Assembly: GCA_025453975.1 (NCBI GenBank)
Contig: JALOPI010000007.1
Coordinates: forward strand, 22,100 to 86,099
Direction: 5' to 3'
DNA: 64,000 nt
Origin: Syntrophobacteraceae bacterium
GTDB taxonomy: Bacteria > Desulfobacterota > Syntrophobacteria > Syntrophobacterales > Syntrophobacteraceae
The notes beneath the pieces were generated by a model, which was not told the origin of the DNA, did no database searches, and saw only the letters and a list, made by a program, of their open reading frames with translations. The position numbers were made by a program, and so were the translations under genes. This document shows positions 36,015-45,554 of this stretch, piece by piece; within the stretch, counting starts at the first letter, position 1; the number at the start of each line of letters is the position of its first letter.

Positions 36015-36043
36015 TTGACACCCGGCGCCAAATCCAATAATCC
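36015..36043 (+). promoter_or_regulatory. Sigma-70-like promoter of the respiratory cluster
   Basis: TTGACA (36015-36020), a 17-base spacer and TAATCC (36038-36043) form a good promoter pair in the most AT-rich part of the divergent region. Transcription would start near 36050, leaving about 130 bases of leader before actB. Confidence 0.5.
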
Positions 36044-36182
36044 ATAAAACGAGCTCAATTCACACCGGGATGCGAGTGGCGGTCGGCATGGCTCCGGCAG
36101 CTCTCCAATCCTTCCTTCCCAGCATGGAAGCAGCCCGGCCTTGGCCGGATGCGACCGGATTTCCAATGGAGATCGCCTCCAG

Positions 36183-39152
36183 ATGAATCGGCGCACTTTT
36201 CTCAAGATTGTCGGCTCGGGGAGTATATCGTGCGCGGCCGCCTGCACTCCCGACCCCTATGGGGGCTCCCGTCCGGACAAGACCCTGCATTCCGCCGTGA
36301 ACGCTCCCGAGGACATGGTGACCGGCGCGCCGACCTGGTATGCGACGACCTGCCGCGAATGTCCCGCGGGCTGCGGCGTGCTGGCCAAGAATCGCGAGGG
36401 CCGGGTCATCAAGCTCGAGGGCAATCCGCTCCATCCCATCAACGAGGGAAAACTGTGCATGAGGGGTCAGGCCGCCCTGCACGGCGTCTACCACCCGGAC
36501 CGGCTCAAGACGCCCCTCCTGAGGGAAGGCAAGACCTGGCGGCCCTTGAGCTTTCCCGAGGCCCAGGCGATCCTCGACGCCAGGGTGGCGGAAGCCGCCC
36601 GAAAGAAACCCGGCGGCGTTCGAATGCTCACGGAGGTGGTGGGTGCAGCGCAGCTGAAGCTCTTCACCGACGCCCTGGCGATCTGGAATTCCCCGGCGCC
36701 CGTGGTGTTCGAGCCTTTCGCCCACGAGACCCTCAAGGCGGCCAGCGATGCCGTATTCGGAGTGAATGGGCTTCCATCCTACAGGATCCAGGATGCGGAT
36801 CTCCTGGTCTCCTTCGGAGCCGATTTTCTGGAGACCTGGCTGTCACCCGTCGAATACGCCCGTCGCTTCAAGGCCATGCATGCCTTGAGCGGGAGCGGGG
36901 CCAAGGGGCTGTTCTTCTGTGTCGCGCCCTTCCAGTCCCTCACGGCAGCCAATGCCGACCGCTGGCTGGCCTGTCACCCGGGGAGCGAAACGTTGCTGGC
37001 CCTGGGCCTGGTGCACAAGGCCCTTCGAACGGGCCGCGGGGTGGGGCTGCCCCAGGCATGGCTCCAGGAGCTGGACGCTGTTTCGGCTCCCTTCACCAGG
37101 GAAGTGGTGGTGGACCGTGCGGGGGTCTCCCGCTCGGACTATGAGAATCTGGCTCACGCCCTGATGCGCGCCGAGCGTCCCCTGGCGCTCGGCACGGGAG
37201 CCGCGGCCTCGGGCTCACACGGCGCACAGACCGACCTGGCCGTCAACTGTCTGAATCGGCTCCTGGATCCGACCCTGGCCCGGATCGATTTGGACCGGCG
37301 GCATCGGGTGGAGCTGGCCGCGCCGAGATCCGGGGTGACGGCCTTTTTCGAGTCCCTTGAGGAAAAGCCGGCCGACGTGCTGCTCCTCCACAATGTCAAC
37401 CCGGTCCACGCCATGCCGGGCGTTGGCGCCGTGGAGGCGGTGCTCGGGAGCCGGGCCACCTTCGTGGTCTCCTTCAGTGCTTTCATGGATGAGACGGCCG
37501 AGCAGGCAGACCTGGTCTTCCCCGTTCGTTCATGGCTCGAATCCTGGGACGAGTATGCCGGCAAGGGTGGCCTGGTGTCGACTCTGCAGCCGGCGATGGG
37601 TAAGCTCACCGACGCCCCCCATGTGGGCGATGTTCTCCTGGCCGCGGTCCACGGAAAGGGGCTGAAGGAGGGCGAATCGAAGGCTTTCCTGGTCTCGCGC
37701 CTCGTGGCCGAGGGAGCGGTCCGGGACGAGATGCGCTGGCTCCAGACCCTCCAGCACGGCGGCAGTTTCCAGGGGGATGGGGCTCTGACTCCGTCCGGCG
37801 CGGGGCTTCCCCAGCCGGATCCCTCACGCCTGGAATCGCTGAGGAGAGTCCTCGAGGCCGACCGCGGGGGATTCACCTTCATCGCGGCGCCTTCCATACG
37901 ATTTTACGACGGGCGCGGCGCCAACCGCCCGTGGCTCTGCGAGGTGCCCGACCCATTGACCCGCGTGGCCTGGCAGACGCCCGTCCTGGCGAATCCCGAA
38001 ACCCTGAGCGCCGAGGGGCTCAAGGCGGGGGACCGGGTGCGGATTGTGCTCGGCCAGGCCCGGATCGAAGCCCCCGTGTACGACGCTCCCGGAGTCAAGG
38101 CAGGTGTCCTGGTCATGAGCATCGGCCAGGGGCACTCGGCCTACGGCCGCTACGCCCGGGGGCAGGGGGTGAATCCCCTCGCCCTCCTTCCCGGCGAGAT
38201 CGACCCGGCCAGCGGCGCGCCGACTCGGGTCGTCCCGGGAGTCGGGCTCAAGCCGACGGGGCAGGCGGACGTCCTGGCCCGCACCGACGGGTCCCGCATT
38301 CCCCATGACCGCAAGATCGTCCTGTCGGTTTCCGCGGCCAGGCTGGAGGAGCTGAGGCAGCCACGACCGGCGGGGCTCACCATGTGGGACTTTCCCCTGA
38401 CGCTGCCCCTTCCCGAGGGCTACGATCCCAAGCGGGATTTCTACCCGCCCCACGACCACGACCAGTACCGCTGGGCCATGACGGTGGACCTGGACCGGTG
38501 CATCGGCTGCGGTGCCTGCGCCGTGGCCTGTTACGCCGAGAACAGCATCGGCATCGTGGGCGAGGAGCGGATACGGCAGGGCCGCGAGATGGCCTGGCTC
38601 AGCGTGGAGCGCTACCTGGACCCCGACGACGCCACGCGGGTGACTTTCCTCCCCCTCATGTGCCAGCACTGCGACAACGCCCCCTGTGAATCGGTCTGCC
38701 CGGTCTACGCGCCCCATCACAACAAGGAGGGCATGAACAACCAGATCTACAACCGGTGCATCGGGACGCGGTTCTGCTCCCAGAACTGTCCCTACAAGGT
38801 TCGCCGGTTCAACTGGTTTTCCTGGGAGTGGCCCGAGCCCATGGAGATGCAGCTGAACCCCAATGTGACCGTGCGGTCCAAGGGGGTCATGGAGAAGTGC
38901 TCCTTCTGCGTGCAGCGCATCAAGGAGGCTCACGGCTGGGCCAAGAACGAAAAGCGGAGCATCCGCGACGGGGAGGTCATGCCGGCCTGCGTGCAGACCT
39001 GCCCGACGGGGGCCCTGACGTTCGGGAATCTCATGGATGGGGAGAGTCGTGTACGGAAGCTGGCGGACGATCCCAGGGCCTACCAGATCATGGGGTACCT
39101 GAACACCAAGCCCGCCGTGATCTATCTGCGGAAGGTGGTCCAGGAGGTCTGA
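36183..39152 (+). CDS. actB: Alternative complex III subunit ActB (molybdopterin-like + FeS fusion)
   Basis: A 989-aa peripheral subunit of the quinol-oxidising alternative complex III. It begins with a Tat signal (NRRTFLK) followed by a possible lipidation site. Residues 50-700 are a molybdopterin-oxidoreductase-like domain; the rest is a ferredoxin-type domain with CIGCGACAVACYAEN, CQHCDNAPCESVC, a third cluster motif in CIGTRFCSQNCPY and CSFCVQRI/CVQTCPTG, enough for four clusters. Unlike well-studied ActB proteins, the first domain keeps CRECPAGCGV and a later CMRG Cys, the ligand pattern of an extra N-terminal [4Fe-4S] cluster. The start is ATG 36183. actC follows after 57 bases. Confidence 0.88.
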   Translation: MNRRTFLKIVGSGSISCAAACTPDPYGGSRPDKTLHSAVNAPEDMVTGAPTWYATTCRECPAGCGVLAKNREGRVIKLEGNPLHPINEGKLCMRGQAALHGVYHPDRLKTPLLREGKTWRPLSFPEAQAILDARVAEAARKKPGGVRMLTEVVGAAQLKLFTDALAIWNSPAPVVFEPFAHETLKAASDAVFGVNGLPSYRIQDADLLVSFGADFLETWLSPVEYARRFKAMHALSGSGAKGLFFCVAPFQSLTAANADRWLACHPGSETLLALGLVHKALRTGRGVGLPQAWLQELDAVSAPFTREVVVDRAGVSRSDYENLAHALMRAERPLALGTGAAASGSHGAQTDLAVNCLNRLLDPTLARIDLDRRHRVELAAPRSGVTAFFESLEEKPADVLLLHNVNPVHAMPGVGAVEAVLGSRATFVVSFSAFMDETAEQADLVFPVRSWLESWDEYAGKGGLVSTLQPAMGKLTDAPHVGDVLLAAVHGKGLKEGESKAFLVSRLVAEGAVRDEMRWLQTLQHGGSFQGDGALTPSGAGLPQPDPSRLESLRRVLEADRGGFTFIAAPSIRFYDGRGANRPWLCEVPDPLTRVAWQTPVLANPETLSAEGLKAGDRVRIVLGQARIEAPVYDAPGVKAGVLVMSIGQGHSAYGRYARGQGVNPLALLPGEIDPASGAPTRVVPGVGLKPTGQADVLARTDGSRIPHDRKIVLSVSAARLEELRQPRPAGLTMWDFPLTLPLPEGYDPKRDFYPPHDHDQYRWAMTVDLDRCIGCGACAVACYAENSIGIVGEERIRQGREMAWLSVERYLDPDDATRVTFLPLMCQHCDNAPCESVCPVYAPHHNKEGMNNQIYNRCIGTRFCSQNCPYKVRRFNWFSWEWPEPMEMQLNPNVTVRSKGVMEKCSFCVQRIKEAHGWAKNEKRSIRDGEVMPACVQTCPTGALTFGNLMDGESRVRKLADDPRAYQIMGYLNTKPAVIYLRKVVQEV

Positions 39153-39209
39153 TGGATCGCGGGAAACGTTTTCCACGGGGGACGCGCGGTGTGCGCGGAG
39201 AAGAATGAC

Positions 39210-40526
39210 ATGTCGCAGCTGACTTTCGGCGAGATCGATCGAACCGTCCTCGATACCCTCGAGCCCCCCGGGCGGGCCTATTGGGCGACCCTGGGGCTCC
39301 TCATGGTCGGGGTCCTCATCGGAGCCTCCTGCTGGGCCTATCAGATCGCCGTGGGCATCGGGGTGGGCGGTCAGAACGTGCCGGTGGCCTGGGGGACGTA
39401 CCTCATCAACTTCGTCTTCTGGGTCGGGATCGCCCATTCGGGGACGCTCATTTCGGCCATCCTGCACCTGCTTCGGGCGGGATGGCGCAACCCCATCGCC
39501 CGGGCCGCCGAGACCATGACGGTTTTTGCCGTCTGCATCGCGGGTCTTTTCCCCTTCATCCACCTGGGCCGGGTCTGGGTGGTCTACTACATGCTGCCCA
39601 TACCGACCCAGCGGACCTTGTGGCCCAACTTCCAGTCTCCTCTGCTTTTCGATGTGGTGGCCATCAGCACCTACCTGACGGTGAGCGCGCTGTTCTGGTA
39701 CACGGGGCTGCTTCCGGACCTGGCGCGGGTGCGGGACGGCGCCGAGGGCCCGCGCAAGCGGGTGTTCACGGTCCTGTCCCTGGGGTGGACGGGGGCTCAC
39801 GAGCAGTGGCGCCACTACACGCGGATCTACCTGTTCTTCGCGGCCCTCGCCACGCCTCTGGTGGTTTCGGTGCACAGCGTCGTCTCCTGGGACTTCGCCC
39901 TGGGCGTCGTGCCCGGCTGGCACACCACCATCTTCGCCCCCTATTTCGTGGCCGGCGCCATTCATTCGGGCCTGGCCATGGTGCTGACCCTCATGATCCC
40001 CCTGCGCCGGATCTTCCGCTACGAGCGGATCATCACCCTGCATGTTCTGGAGAGCGTCGCCAAGACCATCATCTTCACGGGGCTCATCGTGGGATTCGCC
40101 TACGGCACCGAGTACTTCATCGCCTGGTACAGCCGCAACGTGGTGGAGATGGAGACCTTCCGCTGGAGGGCGACGGGGGACTACGCCTATGGCTTCTGGA
40201 TCATGGTGAGCTGCAACGTCCTGGCTCCGGTTCTCTTCTTCTTCAAAAGGATCCGGACTTCACTGCCCTGGCTTTTCGGCGTTTCCATCGTCGTGAACAT
40301 CGGCATGTGGTTCGAGCGGTTCGTCATCATCATCGGGAGCGTGGCCCACGACTTCCTGCCCCATGCGTGGGGACTCTATGCGCCGACCTGGGTGGAATTC
40401 GGCATCATGGTGGGGAGCTTTTCCCTGTTTTTTGTCCTGTTTCTGCTCTTCTGCAAGCATCTGCCCTCCGTTTCCATGACGGAAATGAAGGAGACTCTGA
40501 CCGAGGGTGGGGGACATGGCCACTGA
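39210..40526 (+). CDS. actC: Alternative complex III subunit ActC (NrfD-like)
   Basis: A 438-aa NrfD/PsrC-type membrane protein that binds quinol and hands electrons to ActB. About ten transmembrane helices are visible, with the family segment MLPIPTQRTLWPNFQSPLLFDVVAI and several helix histidines. It starts MSQLTFGEIDRTVL, the usual ActC N-terminus, at ATG 39210 behind GGAGAAG; the frame is open seven codons further but without need. The C-terminus overlaps actD. Confidence 0.92.
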   Translation: MSQLTFGEIDRTVLDTLEPPGRAYWATLGLLMVGVLIGASCWAYQIAVGIGVGGQNVPVAWGTYLINFVFWVGIAHSGTLISAILHLLRAGWRNPIARAAETMTVFAVCIAGLFPFIHLGRVWVVYYMLPIPTQRTLWPNFQSPLLFDVVAISTYLTVSALFWYTGLLPDLARVRDGAEGPRKRVFTVLSLGWTGAHEQWRHYTRIYLFFAALATPLVVSVHSVVSWDFALGVVPGWHTTIFAPYFVAGAIHSGLAMVLTLMIPLRRIFRYERIITLHVLESVAKTIIFTGLIVGFAYGTEYFIAWYSRNVVEMETFRWRATGDYAYGFWIMVSCNVLAPVLFFFKRIRTSLPWLFGVSIVVNIGMWFERFVIIIGSVAHDFLPHAWGLYAPTWVEFGIMVGSFSLFFVLFLLFCKHLPSVSMTEMKETLTEGGGHGH

Positions 40527-41034
40527 AACGTACGTGATGGGGGTTTTCCAAAGGGAAAGCGAGGCCGTGGCCGCCGTGAGGGATTTGAGGGTATCATCCT
40601 CCTGGCCGGTGCTGAGAGTTCACAGCCCCATTCCCAGCCACGCGCTTGCCGAGGTCATGCAGGTCAGGAAGAGCAGGGCCGGATGGTACACGCTGGTCGG
40701 GGGAATCATCGGGTTTTTCAGCGGTTTTTCACTGGCCATCTTCACCGCCACACGCTGGAATCTGATCGTCGGCGGGAAGCCCGTTGTGGCGCTGGTGCCC
40801 TTCGTCATCGTGGGATTTGAGTTCACCATTCTATTTGCGATCTTCGGCAACCTCATCGGATTCCTGCACCAGTCGCGACTGCCGCGGCTCCAGAATCTGG
40901 AGACGTACGATCCCCGCTGTTCGGGGGAGCATTTCGGCGTGCTGGCCTCCTGCGTGCCCGACGATCGGGAGCGGCTGGCGGCATTTTTCCGGGAAAAGGG
41001 AGGGGATGCGCGCGTTATGGATGGCCCTGTCTGA
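40516..41034 (+). CDS. actD: Alternative complex III subunit ActD (DUF3341)
   Basis: A 172-aa small membrane subunit. It has a ferredoxin-like N-terminal half (YVMGVFQRESEAVAAVRDLR), a central pair of membrane helices (about residues 55-75 and 90-115) and the C-terminal Asp/Arg-rich tail HFGVLASCVPDDRERLAAFF, matching DUF3341. Translation starts at ATG 40516, overlapping actC by 11 bases. It joins ActC and ActF in the membrane domain. Confidence 0.9.
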   Translation: MATETYVMGVFQRESEAVAAVRDLRVSSSWPVLRVHSPIPSHALAEVMQVRKSRAGWYTLVGGIIGFFSGFSLAIFTATRWNLIVGGKPVVALVPFVIVGFEFTILFAIFGNLIGFLHQSRLPRLQNLETYDPRCSGEHFGVLASCVPDDRERLAAFFREKGGDARVMDGPV

Positions 41035-41053
41035 AGGGGGTTGAGTCGCTCCC

Positions 41054-42301
41054 GTGCTGCCCGATGCCAGCAACCTGAACCGTTTCTATTCCGAGACGAC
41101 CGTCATGCCCAAGAAGATACCCTGTTGGATGCTGTTTGCGCTCCTCACCGTCGTCGGCTTCGCCGCCTTCCTTTACGGCGCTACCAGCGAGGGGGCGGGC
41201 CGGGCCTGGCAGGCCTATCTCATCAACTTCCTCCTCTGGTCGGCCGTGGCTCAGGGGGGGCTGCTGTTTTCGGTGGTCATGACGACGGTCGGGGCCCGCT
41301 GGGCGGGTCCCCTGGAAGGGCTCTCCCAGGCATTCGCCGGCTTCTTTCCGGTCTCGCTGCTGCTCTTTCTGCTCCTCTTCCTGGGGGGCTCCCATGTCTT
41401 TCCCTGGATGCACGATCACCACCTGCACGGCAAGGAGATCTGGCTCAACGTGCCCTTCCTCTTCACGCGGGACAGTCTCGGCCTCGGGGCTCTGTATCTT
41501 CTGGGCGCCGCATACGTCTACCACGCGCTGCTCCTGAAGCTGGGCCCGGAGCCGGGAGGCGGGGGACCGCTTCGATCGTTCTTCAACCGCCTCCGGGGGG
41601 ATGGACCGCTGGATCGCGAACGCATCGCAGGGCGCATGAAGGCCATCGGCATTGGCTACATCCTGGCTTTCGCCCTGGTCCTGAGCCTCATCGGCTACGA
41701 CCTGGTCATGGCCGCCGACCCCCACTGGGTGTCGACGCTGTTCGGGCCGTACACTTTCGTGAAGGCCTTCTACGTGGGGCTTGCGGGACTCATCATTTTC
41801 GCGTCGGTCATGCACCTTCAGCCGGACAGCGGGTTTCGACTGGCCGAGTCCCAGTTTCACGACGTGGGGAAGCTCTTCTTCGCCTTCTGCCTGGTCTGGG
41901 CCGATTTTTTCTACGTGCAGCTGGTGGTCATCTGGTACGGCAACATCCCCGAGGAAACCGCCTACGTCATCGAGCGCACCGTGACGGCCCCATGGAGGAC
42001 CGTGGCCTGGACCGTGCTCATTATCTGCTTCGTGGCCCCGTTTTTCATCCTTCTCAACAGGAAGGTCAAGAGCATGCCCCGGTTCATGATCGGCCTCTGC
42101 TCGGCGGCCATCGCCGGCATCTGGCTGGAGCACCTGCTCCTCCTGGGATCGCCCCTCAGCCATTCGGCCCTCGCCCTGCCCCTCGGCATCGGCGATTTGG
42201 TGATCAGCCTGGGCTTTCTCGGGCTCATGCTGCTGGCCATCCGGTTTTTCCTGAGAGAGTTTCCAGAGCTGGGACGAGTGGAAGGGAGGGAGGCTCGCTG
42301 A
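41054..42301 (+). CDS. actF: Alternative complex III subunit ActF (second NrfD-like)
   Basis: A 415-aa polytopic protein related to ActC, with about ten helices and the segments GGSHVFPWMHDHHLHGKE and VQLVVIWYGNIPEET, the latter being conserved in ActF. It is the second quinol-side membrane subunit. I take the GTG at 41054 as start because AAGGGGG lies upstream; ATG 41105 would remove 17 residues and remains possible. Its stop overlaps the next ATG (TGATG). Confidence 0.85.
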   Translation: MLPDASNLNRFYSETTVMPKKIPCWMLFALLTVVGFAAFLYGATSEGAGRAWQAYLINFLLWSAVAQGGLLFSVVMTTVGARWAGPLEGLSQAFAGFFPVSLLLFLLLFLGGSHVFPWMHDHHLHGKEIWLNVPFLFTRDSLGLGALYLLGAAYVYHALLLKLGPEPGGGGPLRSFFNRLRGDGPLDRERIAGRMKAIGIGYILAFALVLSLIGYDLVMAADPHWVSTLFGPYTFVKAFYVGLAGLIIFASVMHLQPDSGFRLAESQFHDVGKLFFAFCLVWADFFYVQLVVIWYGNIPEETAYVIERTVTAPWRTVAWTVLIICFVAPFFILLNRKVKSMPRFMIGLCSAAIAGIWLEHLLLLGSPLSHSALALPLGIGDLVISLGFLGLMLLAIRFFLREFPELGRVEGREAR

Positions 42302-42894
42302 TGGAGGTGCTGCTCGCCATCCTGATCCTGGCCGTTCTGGGCGCCCTTTCCCTGGCTCTCGCGAGAAGATCCGGGATCTCCCTGGCCGGCAACCTGGGAG
42401 CCATCGCCATGGTCGTTCTCTGCGTGTTGGCGGTGGCGGGGTTCCTCTGGCTCTTCTACCGGACGCCGGGAACGGACATGGGGGTGGCCCAGCCCATTCC
42501 CTTCAGCCACCGCGTCCACGTCAATGTCAAGAACATCCAGTGCGAATACTGCCACCCGTATGTGGGGCAGTCGCTGGAGCCTGGGCTGCCGCCCGTGGAG
42601 AAATGCCTCCACTGCCACAAGCACATCATCGCCAGGCATCCGCAGATTTTGAAAGAGCACCAGTATTACGACACCAAGACTCCGACCCCGTGGAAGAAGG
42701 CCAATCATCTGCCGGAGCACGTGGTCTTCAACCACCAGCGCCACATCCGCAAGGAAGTGGCCTGCCGGGAGTGTCATGGCGAGGTGGAGAGCATGGACCG
42801 GATCCGGGGGAAGTTTTTCTACATGCACTTCTGCATCGAGTGCCATCGGGCGAAGCAGGCGAACATCGACTGCTGGCTGTCGTGCCACAACTGA
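42301..42894 (+). CDS. actA: Multiheme cytochrome c, ActA-like
   Basis: A 197-aa cytochrome with two N-terminal membrane segments (about residues 4-20 and 30-55). Heme motifs are CEYCH, CLHCH, CRECH and CIECH, plus a variant CWLSCH with three residues between the cysteines near the C-terminus, which together fit the five hemes of ActA. ActA usually stands first in act operons; here it follows actF. It should carry electrons from the ActB/ActE side towards the oxidase encoded next. Confidence 0.85.
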   Translation: MEVLLAILILAVLGALSLALARRSGISLAGNLGAIAMVVLCVLAVAGFLWLFYRTPGTDMGVAQPIPFSHRVHVNVKNIQCEYCHPYVGQSLEPGLPPVEKCLHCHKHIIARHPQILKEHQYYDTKTPTPWKKANHLPEHVVFNHQRHIRKEVACRECHGEVESMDRIRGKFFYMHFCIECHRAKQANIDCWLSCHN

Positions 42895-42951
42895 TTTCGG
42901 GCTGGCCGGGAGACGGGGCCGATCCCCGGGTGTAACGAGGAACGAAGACCT

Positions 42952-44325
42952 ATGACCTGGAACCTCACCGAAGATGCCGAGCGCTACCTGACCGCCAGGG
43001 CGTTCTGCCTCACGTCGGCCGTCTGGTTCGCCCTGGCGACGAGCGTCGGGATGCTGGCGGCGGGCTACCTCATCGCCCCCGATTTCATGGCGAACATCGG
43101 CTTCCTGCAGTTCGGGCGCATCCGTCCCATCCATGTCAACGCGGTGCTCTTCGGGTTCGTGACGCCGGGGCTGCTGGCGGCGGCTCACTACTACATCCCC
43201 AGGCTCACGCGAAGTCCCCTCTACAGCGAGAAGCTGGGGCTGGTCACGGTGATCGTCTGGAACATCACGGTTCTGACGGGAGTCGTGGCCCTGTCGGCGG
43301 GCCATACCCAGGCCCGTGAGTATGCCGAGCTCATCTGGCCGGTGGATGTGATGGTCGTCGTCGGCTTTGGCCTGGTCGCCTTCAACCTGATCATGACCAT
43401 CCGGGGGCGCCGGGAGCCCGTCCTGTATGTCTCCATCTGGTATGCCTGTGCGGCGGTGGTCATGACGGGAACGACCTATTTCATCGGGAACGTCATCTGG
43501 AGACCGGACACGGGAGCCCTCACGGGCATTTCCGACGCCATCCTGCTCTGGTTTTACGGGCACAACATCTTCGGGCTGCTGCTCACCCCCCTCTCCCTGG
43601 GAGTGGCCTACTACGTGGTGCCCAAGGCCACCCGGAGTCCCCTCTACAGCCATTCGCTGAGCCTTGTGGGCTTCTGGAGCCTGCTGGTGGTCTACACCCA
43701 CGTGGGGACGCATCACCTGCTGCAGGTGCCCGTGCCAACCTGGCTCAAGGTCATCGCCATCGTGGACAGCGTGGCCATGGTGATCCCCGTCATGGTCTTC
43801 CTCATCAACATCTGGTACACGGCCAGGGACCGGCTGGGGGAGATTCACGCCGACATCGCGGGCAAGTTCGTGTTCACGGGAACCATCATGTATTTCTTCG
43901 TGAGCATCCAGGGGTCCATGATGGCTCTGCCCCAGGTGCAGCGGGTCACGCACTTCAACAACTGGGTGGTGGGGCACGCCCACATCGGGGTCCTGGGGTT
44001 CGCGGGCATGATCGCCCTGGGGGGGCTGTACCACATCCTGCCGCGGATCACGGGCAGGCCGCTTTACAGCCTTTTCCTGGCGGATCTGCAGTACTGGCTG
44101 GTTCTCATCGGCGTGGGCGGCTTCACGGTGGTGCTGACCATCGTGGGGCTGATCCAGGGCAACGCCTGGCTCAACGGGGAGACCATCTACCGGGTTCTGC
44201 CGGAGATCCACATGTATTACATCATTCGGGTGAGCATCGGATTCCTCATTGCCTCGGCTGCCTACATCGGGCTGTACAACATCGTGAGAACGCTGTTCTC
44301 CTCTTCCAGGGTGGAAGCACCATGA
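42952..44325 (+). CDS. ccoN: cbb3-type cytochrome c oxidase subunit I (CcoN)
   Basis: The 457-aa catalytic subunit reduces oxygen to water at a heme b3-CuB centre. It has about twelve helices. Metal-ligand segments are RPIHVNAVLFGF (low-spin heme), WFYGHNIFG and YTHVGTHHLL (CuB) and NWVVGHAHIGVLG (heme ligands), as in cbb3 oxidases and without the Tyr-His pair of aa3 enzymes in helix VI. It starts at ATG 42952 and its stop overlaps ccoO (ATGA). cbb3 oxidases have high oxygen affinity, so microaerobic respiration is likely. Confidence 0.92.
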   Translation: MTWNLTEDAERYLTARAFCLTSAVWFALATSVGMLAAGYLIAPDFMANIGFLQFGRIRPIHVNAVLFGFVTPGLLAAAHYYIPRLTRSPLYSEKLGLVTVIVWNITVLTGVVALSAGHTQAREYAELIWPVDVMVVVGFGLVAFNLIMTIRGRREPVLYVSIWYACAAVVMTGTTYFIGNVIWRPDTGALTGISDAILLWFYGHNIFGLLLTPLSLGVAYYVVPKATRSPLYSHSLSLVGFWSLLVVYTHVGTHHLLQVPVPTWLKVIAIVDSVAMVIPVMVFLINIWYTARDRLGEIHADIAGKFVFTGTIMYFFVSIQGSMMALPQVQRVTHFNNWVVGHAHIGVLGFAGMIALGGLYHILPRITGRPLYSLFLADLQYWLVLIGVGGFTVVLTIVGLIQGNAWLNGETIYRVLPEIHMYYIIRVSIGFLIASAAYIGLYNIVRTLFSSSRVEAP

Positions 44326-45260
44326 CTCAGAAAATGACTCCTTCCACCGTGGTGGCGGGCTCCCTGGCCATCCTGCTGACCATCACCTTCATGGTGGTTT
44401 TCTGGCCCTGGGCCACCATGGACAAGTCCCCCTCGGAGATCTTCCGGTCCCGATCCGTCCAGGAGGAGGCGGGGCGCCGGATTTACATGGCCAACGGCTG
44501 CGTGTACTGCCACAGTCAGTCCATTCGGAGCATCGACTGGGACCACGGGGCCGAGCGCATCGCCCAGGCCGGCGATTATGCCGCCGATTCTCCCATTCTG
44601 CTGGGGTCGGCCCGCACGGGGGTGGACCTCTCCCAGGAGGGGGGCGAGCGGTCCGACGACTGGCACGCCGCTCATTTCATCAACCCGCGCTATACCCGGC
44701 CCAACTCCATCATGCCGCCCTTCGAGTGGCTGGGAATGGACGACATCAAGCTCCTGACGGTCTACATCCAGAGCCTCGGGCTGAAGGATGCCGACCGGCG
44801 CATGGATCGCCAGCGATTCTGGAAGCAGAAGGTCGTGGAGGCCTACGAGGCGGGTCCGGAGCACAATGTGCAATGGCTGGCCGATCACGTGCCCGAGGGA
44901 TGGCGGAGCATTCCCAACCCCTATCCCACGACGGAAGCGGGGCTGGCCCGGGGACACAAGATTTACCAGGACGCATGCCTGGGCTGTCACGGGCCCATCG
45001 GGGACGGGATGGGACCGGCTCAGCCGTGGCTCTACCCGCCGCCCCTGAACTTCACCGTTCTCAAGGGTCGCCAGATCAGCGGAGGGATCATCTACTACCA
45101 GATCATGAACGGCATCACGGGATCGGCCATGCCCTATTTCAAGAAAGAGCTGGAATCGGAGAAGATCTGGGACGTGGGCAACTACGTGGCGGTGTTTTTC
45201 ATCAACCAGTCCGATGCCAACACCGAGCCCCGGGGCATCGACGCTTCCTACGAGCCCTGA
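44322..45260 (+). CDS. ccoO: CcoO-like diheme cytochrome c (CcoO + second cytochrome domain)
   Basis: A 312-aa membrane-anchored cytochrome. The N-terminal half is CcoO: a membrane helix at about residues 10-30, ANGCVYCHSQSIRS, then LGSARTGVDLSQEGG and SIMPPFEWL. A second cytochrome c domain with ACLGCHGPIGDGMG follows from about residue 205, which ordinary CcoO lacks and which resembles a CcoP domain. It therefore seems to combine the roles of two subunits. The Met ligand of the second heme is probably in SAMPYF. Confidence 0.88.
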   Translation: MTQKMTPSTVVAGSLAILLTITFMVVFWPWATMDKSPSEIFRSRSVQEEAGRRIYMANGCVYCHSQSIRSIDWDHGAERIAQAGDYAADSPILLGSARTGVDLSQEGGERSDDWHAAHFINPRYTRPNSIMPPFEWLGMDDIKLLTVYIQSLGLKDADRRMDRQRFWKQKVVEAYEAGPEHNVQWLADHVPEGWRSIPNPYPTTEAGLARGHKIYQDACLGCHGPIGDGMGPAQPWLYPPPLNFTVLKGRQISGGIIYYQIMNGITGSAMPYFKKELESEKIWDVGNYVAVFFINQSDANTEPRGIDASYEP

Positions 45261-45275
45261 CGGGCGGAGCCGGCC

Positions 45276-45539
45276 ATGTATTTTCCCTATTTCATCGCTT
45301 ACATGACGGCGGGCTTCGTGGTGAGCCTGGTGGTTTTCATCTGGGCCCTGCGAAGCGGGCAGTTCCGCGACCAGCAGCGGGCCCGCTACCTGCCGCTGGA
45401 GGAAGACGCCCACAGCGGTGGTCCGGGCAGGGTGTCCCGCATGAACCGGCTGGAAGCCTACGCCCTGGCGGGGCTGGCGTGCTCGGGGCTCCTGGCCAGC
45501 GGAGCGGTCCTGATCTTTTCACTGCTTCGCGTACCGTGA
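45276..45539 (+). CDS. Small membrane protein, CcoS/CcoQ-like
   Basis: An 87-aa protein with two membrane helices (about residues 7-25 and 63-83). GQFRDQQRARYLPL after the first helix resembles the tail of CcoS, the cbb3 maturation protein, but the second helix is unusual. It is 15 bases after ccoO and surely belongs to the oxidase cluster. Confidence 0.55.
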   Translation: MYFPYFIAYMTAGFVVSLVVFIWALRSGQFRDQQRARYLPLEEDAHSGGPGRVSRMNRLEAYALAGLACSGLLASGAVLIFSLLRVP

Positions 45540-45554
45540 CGGGGGGACGTGACC

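Larger units (their letters stand above)
35720..36182. other. Divergent promoter region between the lipid operon and the respiratory cluster
   Basis: About 460 bases shared by two divergent operons. It contains the three 11-bp direct repeats at 35872-35904 and the sigma-70-like promoter at 36015-36043, both listed separately. The remainder is GC-rich without a convincing gene. Confidence 0.6.
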
